From assembly GCA_963841815.1 (NCBI GenBank), contig CAWJEE010000027.1:186001-250000 (forward strand): a stretch of DNA of 64,000 nucleotides, given 5' to 3'. This stretch comes from JAOUJD01 sp963841815. GTDB lineage: Bacteria > Pseudomonadota > Gammaproteobacteria > Burkholderiales > Burkholderiaceae_F. Made by a program: the position numbers and the translations under genes. A model generated the notes under the pieces. The model did not search any database and was not told the origin of the DNA. It saw nothing but the letters and a program-made list of their open reading frames with translations. The number at the start of each line of letters is the position of its first letter. Position 1 is the first letter of the stretch. Below are positions 19,291 through 28,544 of the stretch, piece by piece.

Positions 19291-20396
19291 GTGATCAGCA
19301 GGCGTGCATTGATGTTGGCGGCCGGCATGTGGCCGCTGGCGCGAAGCGCGGAAGCGGAAGTCACGTTCGCGACCGTGACGCCGCGACCGCTGGTGTTTCC
19401 GCGCGACCACGGCGCGCATCCGGAGTACCGCACCGAGTGGTGGTACCTGACCGGCTGGCTGGATGCGCGCGGGGCGTCCGTCGCTGGGGTTCCAGGTGAC
19501 GTTCTTCCGCGTACGCGCACGACGGTCGCCGCGAGCGCGAGCCGCGTTTTCACCGCAGCAGCTCGTCATTGCCCATGCTGCGATCGCCGACCCGGCGCGC
19601 GGCGCCTGCTGCACGACGAACGCGTGCAGCGGGCCGGCTTCGGACTGGTCGAGGCGTCGATCGACGATACCGATGTCCGGCTGGACCGCTGGCGCCTGCA
19701 ACGCGACCAGCCTCGGGCGGCGTACCGCGGCACGCATCCCCGCACGCACGTTCGACCTGGCGTTCACCGCGCAGCCCGACGCAGCCGCTGCTGCTGCAGG
19801 GACGCGAAGGGTTTTCGCAGAAGGGGCCGAAGCCCGCGCAGGCGAGCCACTACTACACGCAGCCGCAGCTTGCCGTGCGCGCGCAACGCTGCGCCTGGAC
19901 GGCACGTCCGCGCGAGTACACCGGCCACGGCTGGCTCGATCACGAATGGTCGAGCAGCGTGCTCGACGCGCAGGCGGCCGGCTGGGACTGGGTCGGCATG
20001 AACCTGGACGACGGCACGGCGCTGACGGCCTTCCGGATCCGCCCGCGGGCGCCGGGGCCAGACATCTTCACCTACGCGTCACTGCGCGCCGCCGGCGGAC
20101 CCACGCGCACGTGGACTGGCGACGCTGTCCGCTTCGAGCCGCTGTCGACCTGGCGCTCACCGCGCACGAATGCGACCTACCCGGTGGCCCAGCGCCTGCG
20201 CATCGGCGATCGCATCTTCGAAACGCGCCCGCTGATGAACGATCAGGAACTCGACTCGCGCGCGTCGACCGGCGCGGTGTACTGGGAAGGTGCCAGCGAG
20301 CTGCTGGAAGCCGATCGACGCGTCGGCCGCGGCTATCTCGAGATGACAGGCGTACGTCGCACCGATGCGGCTCTGACGCGCGCGCGGCGCAACTGA
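19291..20396 (+). CDS. AttH/CrtC-type lipocalin-like (carotenoid 1,2-hydratase family) protein, frameshifted
   Basis: Starts at GTG 19291 with a Tat-like signal (ISRRALMLAAGMWPLARSAE), then the family opening FPRDHGAHPEYRTEWWYLTG. Other landmarks are FQVTFFRVR, SPFSPQQLVIAHAAIAD-like text, YYTQPQLAV, TGHGWLDHEWSSSVL (about 19920-19964) and WDWVGMNLDDGTALTAFRIR. The rest is beta-rich and ends at 20396. Frame changes lie near 19485, 19545, 19610-19700, 19735-19790 and 19885. Genes of this family usually follow an FtsX-type permease and its ATPase, which fits here (137 bases after the permease). The family includes CrtC carotenoid hydratases, but no carotenoid genes are nearby. An exported lipocalin-like role in lipid or lipoprotein handling is more plausible, as inference. 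Confidence 0.8.
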
Positions 20397-20436
20397 AACG
20401 CGGCTACGATCCGCCGCCGACTTCTGGAGAACACGC

Positions 20437-20836
20437 ATGGGAACGACGATGCACTGGCCGGCCCTGATCACGCTGGCCACGCTGGCGCTGCTGTTCGGCT
20501 GCATCTGGTACGTCGGCGCCGCGCGTGGCAGGTACAAGGTCTCGGCTCCTGCAACGACGGGGCCGGAGCCGTTCGAGCGCGCCTTCCGCGTGCAGATGAA
20601 CACTCTCGAGAACACCGTCATCTTCCTGCCGGCGCTGTGGCTGGCGGCCTTCTACTTCAGCCCGCGCATCGCTGCCGCCGTCGGCGCGGTCTGGGTCGTC
20701 GCCCGCGTCTGGTACGCATTCGCCTATGCACGCAATCCCCGAGTCACGCGGCGCGCCGTATGTCGTCGCCAATGCCGCCTGGGGAACGCTGATGGTTCTG
20801 GCTGCGTGGGGCGTGCTGACATCGCCGCTGTGGTAG
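20437..20836 (+). CDS. MAPEG-family membrane protein, one frameshift
   Basis: Small integral membrane protein of about 133 residues. MAPEG traits are a first helix ALITLATLALLFGCIWYVGA, the polar segment PEPFERAFRVQMNTLENTVI with the conserved Glu/Asn (FxxxxRxxxNxxEN), then helices VIFLPALWLAAFYFSP and AAVGAVWVVARVWYAFAYA. An extra C in a CCCC run near 20739 breaks the frame; skipping it yields ESRGAPYVVANAAWGTLMVL and the end SPLW with stop 20834-20836. Bacterial MAPEG proteins are often glutathione-dependent, but activity cannot be assigned. The gene is 40 bases after the AttH-like gene and 7 bases before the ABC exporter, so it is probably co-transcribed. Confidence 0.82.
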
Positions 20837-20843
20837 CCCGCCG

Positions 20844-22631
20844 ATGACCGATGCCGCGCCCGCACCGAAACGCCTGAAGCCGCTGCGCGGCCTGTTGCCG
20901 TTCATCACGCCGTACAAACGCCAGATCGCGCTGGCGCTGCTGTTCCTGCTGCTGGCGGCCAGTGCGACGCTGGCCATGCCGTATGCGGTGCGGCTGCTGG
21001 TCGACCAGGGCCTTGCGTTGCCGGCCGGAGCGGAACTGGGCGACAAGCTGGTCGCCATCCGCCGCCACTTCGGCTGCTCTTCGCCGTCGCGGTCGCGCTC
21101 GGTGTCTTCACGGCGGCGCGCTTCTTCATGGTGACCTGGATCGGCGAGCGCGTCACGGCCGACCTGCGGCAGGCCGTCTATGCGCACGTGCTGACGCAGA
21201 GCCCGCAGTTCTTCGAGACGCTGAAGACCGGCGAAGTGCTGTCGCGACTGACGACCGACACGACCGTGATCCAGAGCGCGGTCGGGTCGAGCATCTCGAT
21301 GGGCCTGCGCAATGCGGTGCTGTTCATCGGCGGCATCGCGATGCTGGTCGCCACGAGTCCGCGGCTGATGCTGACGGTCGTCGGCATCATCGTGCTGGTC
21401 GTGGCGCCGGCGATGCTGATCGGCGGGCGCGTGCGCCGGCTGTCGCGCGCCAGCCAGGACCGCATCGCCGATTCCAGCGCGATCGCCGGCGAAGTGCTGA
21501 ATGCGGTTCCGGTCGTGCAGAGCTACACGCAGGAGTCGCGCCGAGACACGCAGTTCTCGGATGCGAACGAGCGTGCGTTCGCCACGTCGATGCGCCGCAC
21601 CGGCACGCGCGCGCTGCTGACGGCGTTCCTGATCGTCGGCATCTTCGGCTCGCTGCTGTACGGCCTGTACGGCGGCGTGCAGGCCGTGATGGCCGGGCGC
21701 ATCAGCGCGGGCGAACTGAGCCAGACGGCGCTGTACATCATGGTGGTGGCCGGCAGCGTCGCCGTGCTGGCGAAGTCTGGGGCGAACTGCTGCGCGCCTC
21801 GGGCGCGACCGAGCGCCTGATGGAGCTGCTCACGACGCAGTCACCGATCACCACGCCGGCGCAGCCGGTCGCGCTGCCGCAGCCGCACGGCGGGCATGCG
21901 TGTGCGAGTTCGATGGCGTCGGCTTCACCTATCCGTCGCGGCCGCAGCATGCGGTGCTGGCCGACTTCTCGCTGGCGATCGAACCGGGCCAGACCGTCGC
22001 ACTGGTCGGTCCGTCCGGCGCCGGCAAGAGCACGGTGTTCCAGCTGCTGCAGCGGTTCTACGACATCGGCAGCGGACGTCGTCCGGATCGACGGCGTCGA
22101 CGTGCGCCAGGTCGCGCTCGAAGAATCTGCGGCGCCACATCGCGGTCGTGCCGCAGGAGGCCGTGATCTTCTCCGGTTCGGTGCTCGACAACGTCCGCTA
22201 CGGCCGTCCCGACGCGAGCGAGGACGAAGCGCGCGCCGCGGCGCGCGCCGCGCGCGTGGAGGAATTCGTGCTGCGGCTGCCCGAGGGCTACGCGACCGAG
22301 GTCGGCGAGCGCGGCCTGCGGCTGTCCGGCGGACAGCGCCAGCGGCTGGCCATCGCGCGCGCGATCCTGAAGGACGCCCCGCTGCTGCTGCTCGACGAGG
22401 CGACCTCGGCGCTGGACGCCGAGAGCGAGCGCGCGGTGCAGTCGGCGCTGCGAGACCGCGATGCGCGGACGCACGACGATCGTCATCGCCCACCGGCTCG
22501 CGACCGTGCAGCGCGTCGACCGCATCTTCGTGCTGGACCACGGCCGCATCGTCGACGCCGGCACGCATGCCGAGCTGATCGCGCGCGGTGGCCTGTACGG
22601 TCGGCTCGCCGCGCTGCAGTTCGCGGCCTGA
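20844..22631 (+). CDS. MsbA-type ABC exporter (fused membrane and ATPase domains), frameshifted
   Basis: Half-transporter of about 595 residues. The membrane domain shows PFITPYKRQIALALLFLLLA, GERVTADLRQAVYAHVLTQS, LKTGEVLSRLTTDTTVIQSA and VVQSYTQESRRDTQFSDANE, typical of lipid or lipid-A exporters. The ATPase domain has Walker A LVGPSGAGKSTVFQLLQRFY (about 21999-22058), Q-loop VPQEAVIFSGSVLDNVRYGR, signature LSGGQRQRLAIARAILKDAP and Walker B LLLLDEATSALDAESER, then the H-loop AHRLATVQRVDRI, and stops at 22631. Frame changes lie near 21070, 21770, 21895, 22075-22125 and 22450-22470. The substrate cannot be read from sequence. The 7-base gap after the MAPEG gene supports an operon reaching back to the permease. 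Confidence 0.88.
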
Positions 22632-22707
22632 GCGGCCTTCGTACCTGCACCGCGCGGGCGCACCGGCCGGGGCCGATAGAATGCGCCGCATCCTCCGCGA
22701 CACCTCC

Positions 22708-23502
22708 ATGCGCCAGTACGAAGACTTCATGCGCCACGTGTTCGAACGTGGCGTCGACAAGACCGACCGCACCGGGACCGGCACGCAGTCCTGGTTCGGC
22801 TACCAGATGCGGTTCGACCTGCAGGAAGGCTTCCCGCTCGTCACCACCAAGAAGCTGCACCTGCGATCGATCATCCACGAGCTGCTGTGGTTCCTGCAGG
22901 GCTCGAGCAACGTCGCGTACCTGCGCGACAACAAGGTCACGATCTGGGACGAGTGGGCGCGCGCCGACGGCGAGCTCGGCCCGGTCTACGGCGTGCAGTG
23001 GCGCTCGTGGCCGACGCCCGACGGCGGATCGATCGACCAGATCGCGCAGGTCGTGCAGCAGATCAGGTCGAACCCGGACTCGCGCCGGCTGATCGTCTCG
23101 GCGTGGAACGTCAGCGACATCCCGAAGATGGCGCTGCCGCCGTGCCACCTGCTGTTCCAGTTCTACGTGGCGCAGGGCCGGCTGTCGTGCCAGCTCTACC
23201 AGCGCAGCTGCGACATCTTCCTCGGCGTGCCGTTCAACATCGCGAGCTACGCGCTGCTGACGCACATGATGGCGCAGCAGTGCGACCTCGGCGTCGGCGA
23301 CTTCGTCTGGACCGGCGGCGACTGCCACATCTACAACAACCACTTCGAGCAGGTGCGCGAGCAGCTCGCGCGCGCGCCGCGGCCGTACCCGACGCTGGCG
23401 ATCAAGCGACGCCCGGCCTCGATCTTCGAGTACGCCTTCGACGACTTCGAGATCGCGGACTACGACCCGCACCCGCACATCAAGGCGCCGGTGGCGGTGT
23501 GA
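22708..23502 (+). CDS. thyA: thymidylate synthase
   Basis: Intact, 264 residues, the standard bacterial length. It converts dUMP to dTMP using methylene-tetrahydrofolate. Conserved blocks are TDRTGTGTQSWFGYQMRFDL, TKKLHLRSIIHELLWFL, the active-site segment ALPPCHLLFQFYV with Cys at residue 146, and QRSCDIFLGVPFNIASYALL. ATG 22708 is chosen because it aligns with the usual N-terminus MRQYEDFMRHV; in-frame upstream codons are unlike the family. A TAGAAT -10-like box is at 22677-22682. Its GTGTGA end overlaps the GTG of folA, the normal thyA-folA coupling that regenerates tetrahydrofolate from the dihydrofolate made here. Confidence 0.97.
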   Translation: MRQYEDFMRHVFERGVDKTDRTGTGTQSWFGYQMRFDLQEGFPLVTTKKLHLRSIIHELLWFLQGSSNVAYLRDNKVTIWDEWARADGELGPVYGVQWRSWPTPDGGSIDQIAQVVQQIRSNPDSRRLIVSAWNVSDIPKMALPPCHLLFQFYVAQGRLSCQLYQRSCDIFLGVPFNIASYALLTHMMAQQCDLGVGDFVWTGGDCHIYNNHFEQVREQLARAPRPYPTLAIKRRPASIFEYAFDDFEIADYDPHPHIKAPVAV

Positions 23503-24006
23503 ACGCGGCAGCAGACTCCCGGCGTCACGCTGATCGTCGCGCGCGCGCGCAACGGCGTGATCGGCGCCAGCGGCGGCCTGCCGTGGCGGCTGCCGGAGGA
23601 CCTCGCGTTCTTCAAGCGCACGACGATGGGGCACCCGATCGTCATGGGGCGCAAGACCTGGGAGTCGATCGGCCGGCCGCTGCCGGGCCGACGCAGCATC
23701 GTCGTGACGCGCGACCGCAGCTTCGCGGCCGCCGGTGCGGAGGTCGTGCACAGCCTCGACGAGGCGATGGCGCTGTGCCGCGGACAGCGACGAGGTCTTC
23801 GTCATCGGCGGCGCGCAGCTGTACGCAGAAGCACTGCGCGCGCGCGGATCGACTGCTGCTCACGGAGATCGACGCCGACTTCGAGGGCGACACCTTCATG
23901 CCCGCGCCGGCGGCGGAAGACTGGGCCGAAGCCGGTCGCGAGCACCATCCCGCCGAACGAAACGCGCGCGTACGCGTTCGACTTCGTCGACTACCGACGC
24001 CGGTGA
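23499..24006 (+). CDS. folA: dihydrofolate reductase, frameshifted
   Basis: Reduces dihydrofolate to tetrahydrofolate with NADPH. Motifs are TLIVARARNGVIGASGGLPW, LPEDLAFFKRTTMGHPIVMG, RKTWESIGRPLPGRRSIVVT, VFVIGGAQLYAEAL and DRLLLTEIDADFEGDTFMP, ending FDFVDYRRR with stop 24004-24006. The putative start GTG 23499 overlaps the thyA stop (GTGTGA). Frame changes lie near 23515, 23783, 23845 and 23940. Length of about 168 residues is normal. Translational coupling to thyA is likely. Confidence 0.9.
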
Positions 24007-24034
24007 CCGCCCCGCGGGCGCAGGCGCGCCCGCG

Positions 24035-24880
24035 CTACCGCACCGCCGCGTCCATCGCGGCCACCAGCTTCTCCCGCCACGGTCCCGGAAACGCCAGCGC
24101 GGCGACGTGGTCGGCATCCGGGATCTTCCACAACTGGCTTCCGGGCGCCGCCGCGTGCAGCGCGTCGCTGTTCGCGTGCGGGATCACCGAGTCGCGCGTG
24201 CCGTGCACGAAGATCAGCGGCACGCGGATCGACTTCAACGCGGTCACCGGGTCCTTGTCCGGCGACCGGCAGCGCCGATGCGGCGAGCGACGCCAGCGGC
24301 GCCAGCGCGCTGCCGGCCGTCGCGTCGCGCGCGATGCCGCCGGTAGCTCGGAAACGACGAGTCGATGATCGCCAGCCGCACGCCAGCGGAGTCGCGCGCG
24401 AGCATGCGCAGCGCGGTCGCGCCGCCGATGCTCTGCCCGAGCACGACGAGCCGGTCGCGATCGACATCGGCGCGCGTGCGCAGATGCGCCAGCGCGGCCA
24501 GCGCGTCCTCGACGATCCCGTCGAGCGTCGGCTTGCCTTCGGACTTGCCGAAGCCGCGGTAGTCGAGCATCAGCACGTTGTAGCCGCGCGCCGGCAGCCA
24601 CGCCACCAGCGGCAGGTGGTTGCTGACGTTGGCCGCGTTGCCGTGCAGGTGCAGGACCGTGCCCTTTGCCGTTCCGCTGCGCCGGCAGGAACCACGCGTG
24701 CAGCTTCGATGCCGTCCGACGCCGTGAGGCGCACATCCTCGGCCTTCAGGCCGAACTGCCCGGGCGACGTGTAGCGCGCGGAATCGGGATAGAAGAAGAA
24801 CCGCTCGATGCACCGGCCAGGCATGAGCATGGACATCCCGAGGATGGCAACAGGACGACGCGGCGCGCGCGCGTCAGCAT
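24035..24880 (-). CDS. alpha/beta hydrolase with N-terminal signal or anchor, frameshifted
   Basis: Serine-hydrolase fold related to the YhfR/BAAT-like 'FFYPDS' group. Motifs are IERFFFYPDSARYTSPGQFG, oxyanion region VLHLHGNAANVSNHLPLVAW, LMLDYRGFGKSEGKPTLDGI, nucleophile elbow VVLGQSIGGATALRM (GQSIGG), VPLIFVHGTRDSVIPHANSD with the acid, and PDADHVAALAFPG with the catalytic His. It starts at ATG 24880 with MLTRARRVVLL, then a hydrophobic segment containing a likely lipobox around a Cys (frame broken near 24835). Other breaks are near 24685-24700, 24335 and 24250. The ATG overlaps the sdaA stop by 7 bases, so it is probably translated from the same message. Substrate unknown. Confidence 0.8.
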
Positions 24881-26265
24881 TCGACGACGTTCAGCGCGAG
24901 GCCGCCGCGCGCGGTTTCCTTGTACTTCGTCTTCATGTCGGCGCCGGTCTCGCGCATCGTCTTGATCACCTGGTCGAGCGACACGTAGTGGTTGCCGTCG
25001 CCGGCGAGCGCCATGCGCGCCGCGTTGATCGCCTTGCACCGACGCGATCGGCGTTGCGCTCGATGCACGGGATCTGCACCAGCCCGCCGACCGGATCGCA
25101 GGTCAGGCCGAGGTGGTGCTCCATGCCGATCTCGGCGGCGTTCTCGACCTGCTCCGGCGTTCCGCCGAGCACGGCCGCCAGCCCGCCCGCGGCCATCGAG
25201 CACGCGACACCCACCTCGCCCTGGCAGCCCACCTCGGCGCCGGAGATCGACGCGTTCTCCTTGTAGAGGATGCCGATGGCGCCGGCGGTCAGCAGGAAGT
25301 CGACGACGCCGCGGTCGTCGCGCCCGGGAACGAAGCGGCGGTAGTAGTGCAGCACCGCGGGAATGATGCCGGCGGCGCCGTTGGTCGGCGCCGTCACGAC
25401 CCGGCCGCCGGCGGCGTTCTCCTCGTTCACCGCCAGCGCGTACAGGTTGACCCAGTCGAGCACCGCCAGCGGGTCGCTCGAGGCCGTCGCGCGCCGCCAG
25501 CTTGCGATGCCACTCCGCGGCGCGGCGCCTGACCTTCAGGCCGCCGGGCAGCATGCCGTCGGAACGCAGGCCGCGCTCGACGCAGCGCTGCATCACGTGC
25601 CAGATCTCGCAGCAGGCCCTGCGTCGATCGCGTCGTCGTCGCGCCAGTGGCGCTCGTTGGCGCGCATCACCTGCGCGATCGACAGGCCGCGTGCCGCGCA
25701 CTGCGCCAGCAGTTCGTCGCCCGTGTGGAACGGCAGCGGCAGGATCGTGGTGTCGGGCGCGATGCGCTTCTGCGCGCTGCCGTCGCTCGCCAGTTCCTCG
25801 CTGACGACGAAGCCGCCGCCGACCGAGTAGTAGGTCCGCGCGGTCAGTTCACTGCCTTCGACATCGAGACCGATGAAGCGCAGGCCGTTGGCGTGGAAAG
25901 GCAGCGCCTTCGTGAAGAACAGCAGGTGCTCCTTGCTCGACGAAGCGGACTGGATGGCCGCCGAGCAGCCGCAGTCTGCCGCGCCTCGCGGATGCGCCGC
26001 CAGCCGCGCCGGGATCGCATCCACGTCGACAGTCGCCGGCTCCTCGCCTTCGAGTCCGAGCAGCACGGCCTTGTCGCTGCCGTGGCCCTTGCCGGTCGCG
26101 CCGAGGGAGCCGTACAGCTCGACGCGCGACCGCTGCGACGCGGTCGATCAGCCCCTCGTTCGCCAGCCGCTGCGCGAACAGCCGCGCGGCGCGCATCGGC
26201 CCGACCGTGTGCGAACTGGACGGCCCGATGCCGATCTTGAAGAGGTCGAAGACGCTGACGGCCAT
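24874..26265 (-). CDS. sdaA: L-serine ammonia-lyase, iron-sulfur type, frameshifted
   Basis: Deaminates L-serine to pyruvate with a 4Fe-4S cluster. It starts MAVSVFDLFKIGIGPSSSHT, the family opening, with VGPMRAARLFAQRL. The cluster cysteines keep the spacing C-X41-C-X10-C: VACS, GLTCDPVGG and QIPCIERNA (about 25205-25065). Other blocks are FHANGLRFIGLDVEG, APTNGAAGIIPAVLHYYRRF and the end TARGGLALNVVEC. Frame changes lie near 26135, 25975, 25635-25610, 25555-25490 and 25040. Length of about 463 residues is usual for the single-chain form. The GC-rich hairpin-forming stretch 26285-26315 lies just upstream. The hydrolase gene overlaps its stop. With gcvTHP and the aldolases it would feed serine and glycine carbon into central metabolism. 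Confidence 0.93.
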
Positions 26266-26377
26266 GGAAGGGAAAGCAAGAAGGGCGGACAGCGAATGCC
26301 GCCCGCCCTTCGGCGAGACACTAACAGGGCCGGCGCCGCAAAGCACGCGCCGGCGATGCGGGGCCGCGCCGCGGTCG

Positions 26378-26807
26378 TTACGCGACCTTGATCGCACGCG
26401 CCGCGGCTGCGCGTGTTCCTGCTTCGGAATGCGCAGGCGCAGCACGCCGTCCTTCAGTTGCGCCTCGATCGGCCGCCGTCGAGTTCGCGGCTGAGCGTGA
26501 AGCTCCGGCGGTAGCGCGGCACGCGCACCTCGGCGTAGGCGGCTTCCATCGACTCCGGCGTCGCCGCGCTGACACGGGCCCTCGATCGTCAGCGATCGCC
26601 CTCGACGTGGATTTCGAGCGCGTCGCGCGTCACGCCGGGCAGGTCGGCGAGGAGCGTGATGCCCGTCCGTCCTCGAGCACGTCGACGCGCGGGATCATCG
26701 TCGGCGCTTGCTGCGGTGGCGGCTCCTGGCGGGCCGGCGCCTGCCGCTCGTTGCGGCTGGACGTCCTGGCGGCTCTCTTGCCGTTCGACCACCATCGTGT
26801 CGTTCAT
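26378..26807 (-). CDS. Hsp20/alpha-crystallin small heat-shock protein, second of a pair, frameshifted
   Basis: ATP-independent holdase chaperone. ATG 26807 has a good Shine-Dalgarno (GGAGGAA, 8-14 bases before). The N-terminal arm is Gln/Ala/Pro-rich and poorly conserved. The crystallin domain shows GITLLADLPGVTRDALEIHV, then AEVRVPRYRRSFTLSRELDG, the region LKDGVLRLRIPKQEHAQPRR with the terminal RIPK-type sheet, and ends ARAIKVA with stop 26378. Frame changes lie near 26670, 26590, 26560 and 26485-26400. It follows the first sHSP gene by 20 bases; two unequal sHSPs in tandem are common in proteobacteria and may form mixed oligomers. Confidence 0.85.
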
Positions 26808-26827
26808 GTCCGTTCCTCCTGTCGCGC

Positions 26828-27274
26828 TCATTGCACGGTGATGCGCTTCGGCAGCGCGGACTCGCGGCGGGCGACGCTCACGCGCAGCACGCCGTCGCGG
26901 TAGGTCGCCTCGACCTTCGACGGGTCGATGTCCTCGGGCAGGCTGATCGCCCGGCGGAACCGGCCCGCGAAGCGTTCGTTGCCGTAGACGTTGACCTTGG
27001 CGTCGTCGTTCGGCAGCGCCGACGGGCGTTCGCCGGAAATGGTCATCACGCCGCGGTCGATCGTCACGTCGACCTGGGCCGGGTCGATGCCCGGGGCGAA
27101 GGCGTAGATCTCGACGCTCGTCGGCGTGTTGCCGATGTTCAGCGCGGGAAACGCACCCGGCGCGGCCGAGCGGATGCTGGTGGGCAGGCCGGCCATGCCG
27201 AACAGGTCGTCCAGTTCCCGCCGCAGCCGATCGAAGTCGCCGAACACGTTCGGATACGTCATCGATGCAAACAT
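26828..27274 (-). CDS. Hsp20/alpha-crystallin small heat-shock protein, first of a pair
   Basis: Intact, 148 residues from ATG 27274, which has a GGAGGA Shine-Dalgarno 5-10 bases upstream; the in-frame ATG at 27337 lacks one. The arm MFASMTYPNVFGDFDRLRRE is typical of class A bacterial sHSPs. The crystallin domain runs from about residue 45: VEIYAFAPGIDPAQVDVTID, GVMTISGERPS, FAGRFRRAISLPEDIDPSKV, EATYRDGVLRVSVARRES, ending LPKRITVQ. The I/V-x-I/V-like tail (ITV) is the usual oligomerisation contact. It heads the two-gene sHSP unit. No ROSE-type thermosensor was evident in the short leader. Confidence 0.93.
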   Translation of the reverse strand: MFASMTYPNVFGDFDRLRRELDDLFGMAGLPTSIRSAAPGAFPALNIGNTPTSVEIYAFAPGIDPAQVDVTIDRGVMTISGERPSALPNDDAKVNVYGNERFAGRFRRAISLPEDIDPSKVEATYRDGVLRVSVARRESALPKRITVQ

Positions 27275-27419
27275 GCTGTGTCCTCCTCTCTGGATGGACG
27301 CGGCCCGCCAAGTGCGCGGGCGGCTCATGCGATCCAAGTTCGGAGCGGCAGGACGGATTTCAAGTCCCCCGGGGCGGCGGGCGCGCGAGGCCGCCTGGCG
27401 GCGCCCCGCACCGGAGGGA

Positions 27420-28313
27420 TCACGGCCGCGCGCCGGCCTTCGGCAACGTCCTCAGGTAGGCGTAGAGCGCCTCGACGTCGGTGTCGTTCAGCGCCGCGAG
27501 CGACGGGAACGGCATCACCTTGATCGCCTCGCCGCTGGGTCGCTTGCCGCTCTTCAGCATCGCCCTGAACCTGTCGACGTTTTCGTACGCGGCGTACGTC
27601 GCGGGCGACGTGAGGTCGGGTGCCGGGGGCCAGTCCGGCGGTGAGCCGGGAATCTTCCCGCCGTGAAACGTCTCGCCATGGCAGCCCTTGCACATGTTGG
27701 CCACATAGGCGCCGTGCTCGGGCGTCGGCCCCTCCGCCACCGCCTTCGCGGGCGGCAGCGTGTGGTCGATGCGCTGCGGGGCGTCGGGAATGACATCGGC
27801 CGCGTAGAGCGCCTTCACGATCAGCGGCATTTCGATGCGTCCCATCTCGCCTTGCACCGCCGGCAGGCTGCGCACATAGGCGACGATGGCCGCGACATCC
27901 GCGTCCGTGAAGCGGTTGAAGTCCTCGCAAGGCATGATCATGATGGGCCGCTTGTCCGGCTTCACGCCGTGGCGAATGGTGCGCACCCAGTCCACCTCCG
28001 TGTACTTCGCCACCGCGCTGCCGGGCCCGGCCGTGATGTTCGGCGTCCAGACGCGCAGGCCGCCCGGATCGTCGATCAACAGCTTGCCGGCGCCGTTGTC
28101 GCCATGGCACTCGCCGCAGCCGCGCGACTGGAACAGGTATTTGCCTCGCGCGAGCGATGCGTCGTCGCTCGCGAACGCGATCGGCGCGACGTTCACTTCG
28201 ATCGATCGGTTCGCCTTGCGCTGCGCGAGCAGATGGGCAGCGCCCGCGGCGACGAACCCGAGCACGACGAGCACCAGCAGCGTCCAGCCGAAATAGCGGA
28301 TGACTCTCTTCAT
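27420..28313 (-). CDS. membrane-anchored dihaem cytochrome c
   Basis: Intact, 297 residues from ATG 28313 (MKRVIRYFGWTLLVLVVLGF). An N-terminal membrane helix anchors a periplasmic protein with two cytochrome c domains. Haem motifs are CGECH (about residue 67) and CKGCH (about residue 207). Methionine ligands are plausible in PIMIMPCEDF and VMPFPSLAALNDTDVEALYA. It resembles the c-type subunits that pass electrons from periplasmic dehydrogenases, but no dehydrogenase gene is adjacent. Neighbours are the sHSP pair downstream (146-base gap) and gcvP upstream, so it is likely a single-gene unit. Confidence 0.9.
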   Translation of the reverse strand: MKRVIRYFGWTLLVLVVLGFVAAGAAHLLAQRKANRSIEVNVAPIAFASDDASLARGKYLFQSRGCGECHGDNGAGKLLIDDPGGLRVWTPNITAGPGSAVAKYTEVDWVRTIRHGVKPDKRPIMIMPCEDFNRFTDADVAAIVAYVRSLPAVQGEMGRIEMPLIVKALYAADVIPDAPQRIDHTLPPAKAVAEGPTPEHGAYVANMCKGCHGETFHGGKIPGSPPDWPPAPDLTSPATYAAYENVDRFRAMLKSGKRPSGEAIKVMPFPSLAALNDTDVEALYAYLRTLPKAGARP

Positions 28314-28544
28314 TCCCGACTCCAATCCCGGAAAGGAGGCGGAGTCTAGGGAGTTACCCGGGCCGCTGTCGCCAAAAATCTCCTGACTGGCACGACCGGC
28401 CGTCGCGCGATCGCGCGTCCGGTCCGGCTCTTACGCAGTTCCCGGTAGGGCCGGCAGACCGCCGACCGTAACGCCGTCGCGGCAAGCGCGCCCGGGTCGC
28501 GCGGGACTCGCCCCCTCTCGGAGCCAAGTCCCGCAACGCGAAGG

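Noticed and set aside
26285..26315. Terminator for the sHSP or sdaA units at AAGGGC...GCCCTT
   Set aside because: The hairpin lies directly upstream of sdaA, after which no T-run follows on the minus strand; it may be leader structure, but evidence is too weak to list.
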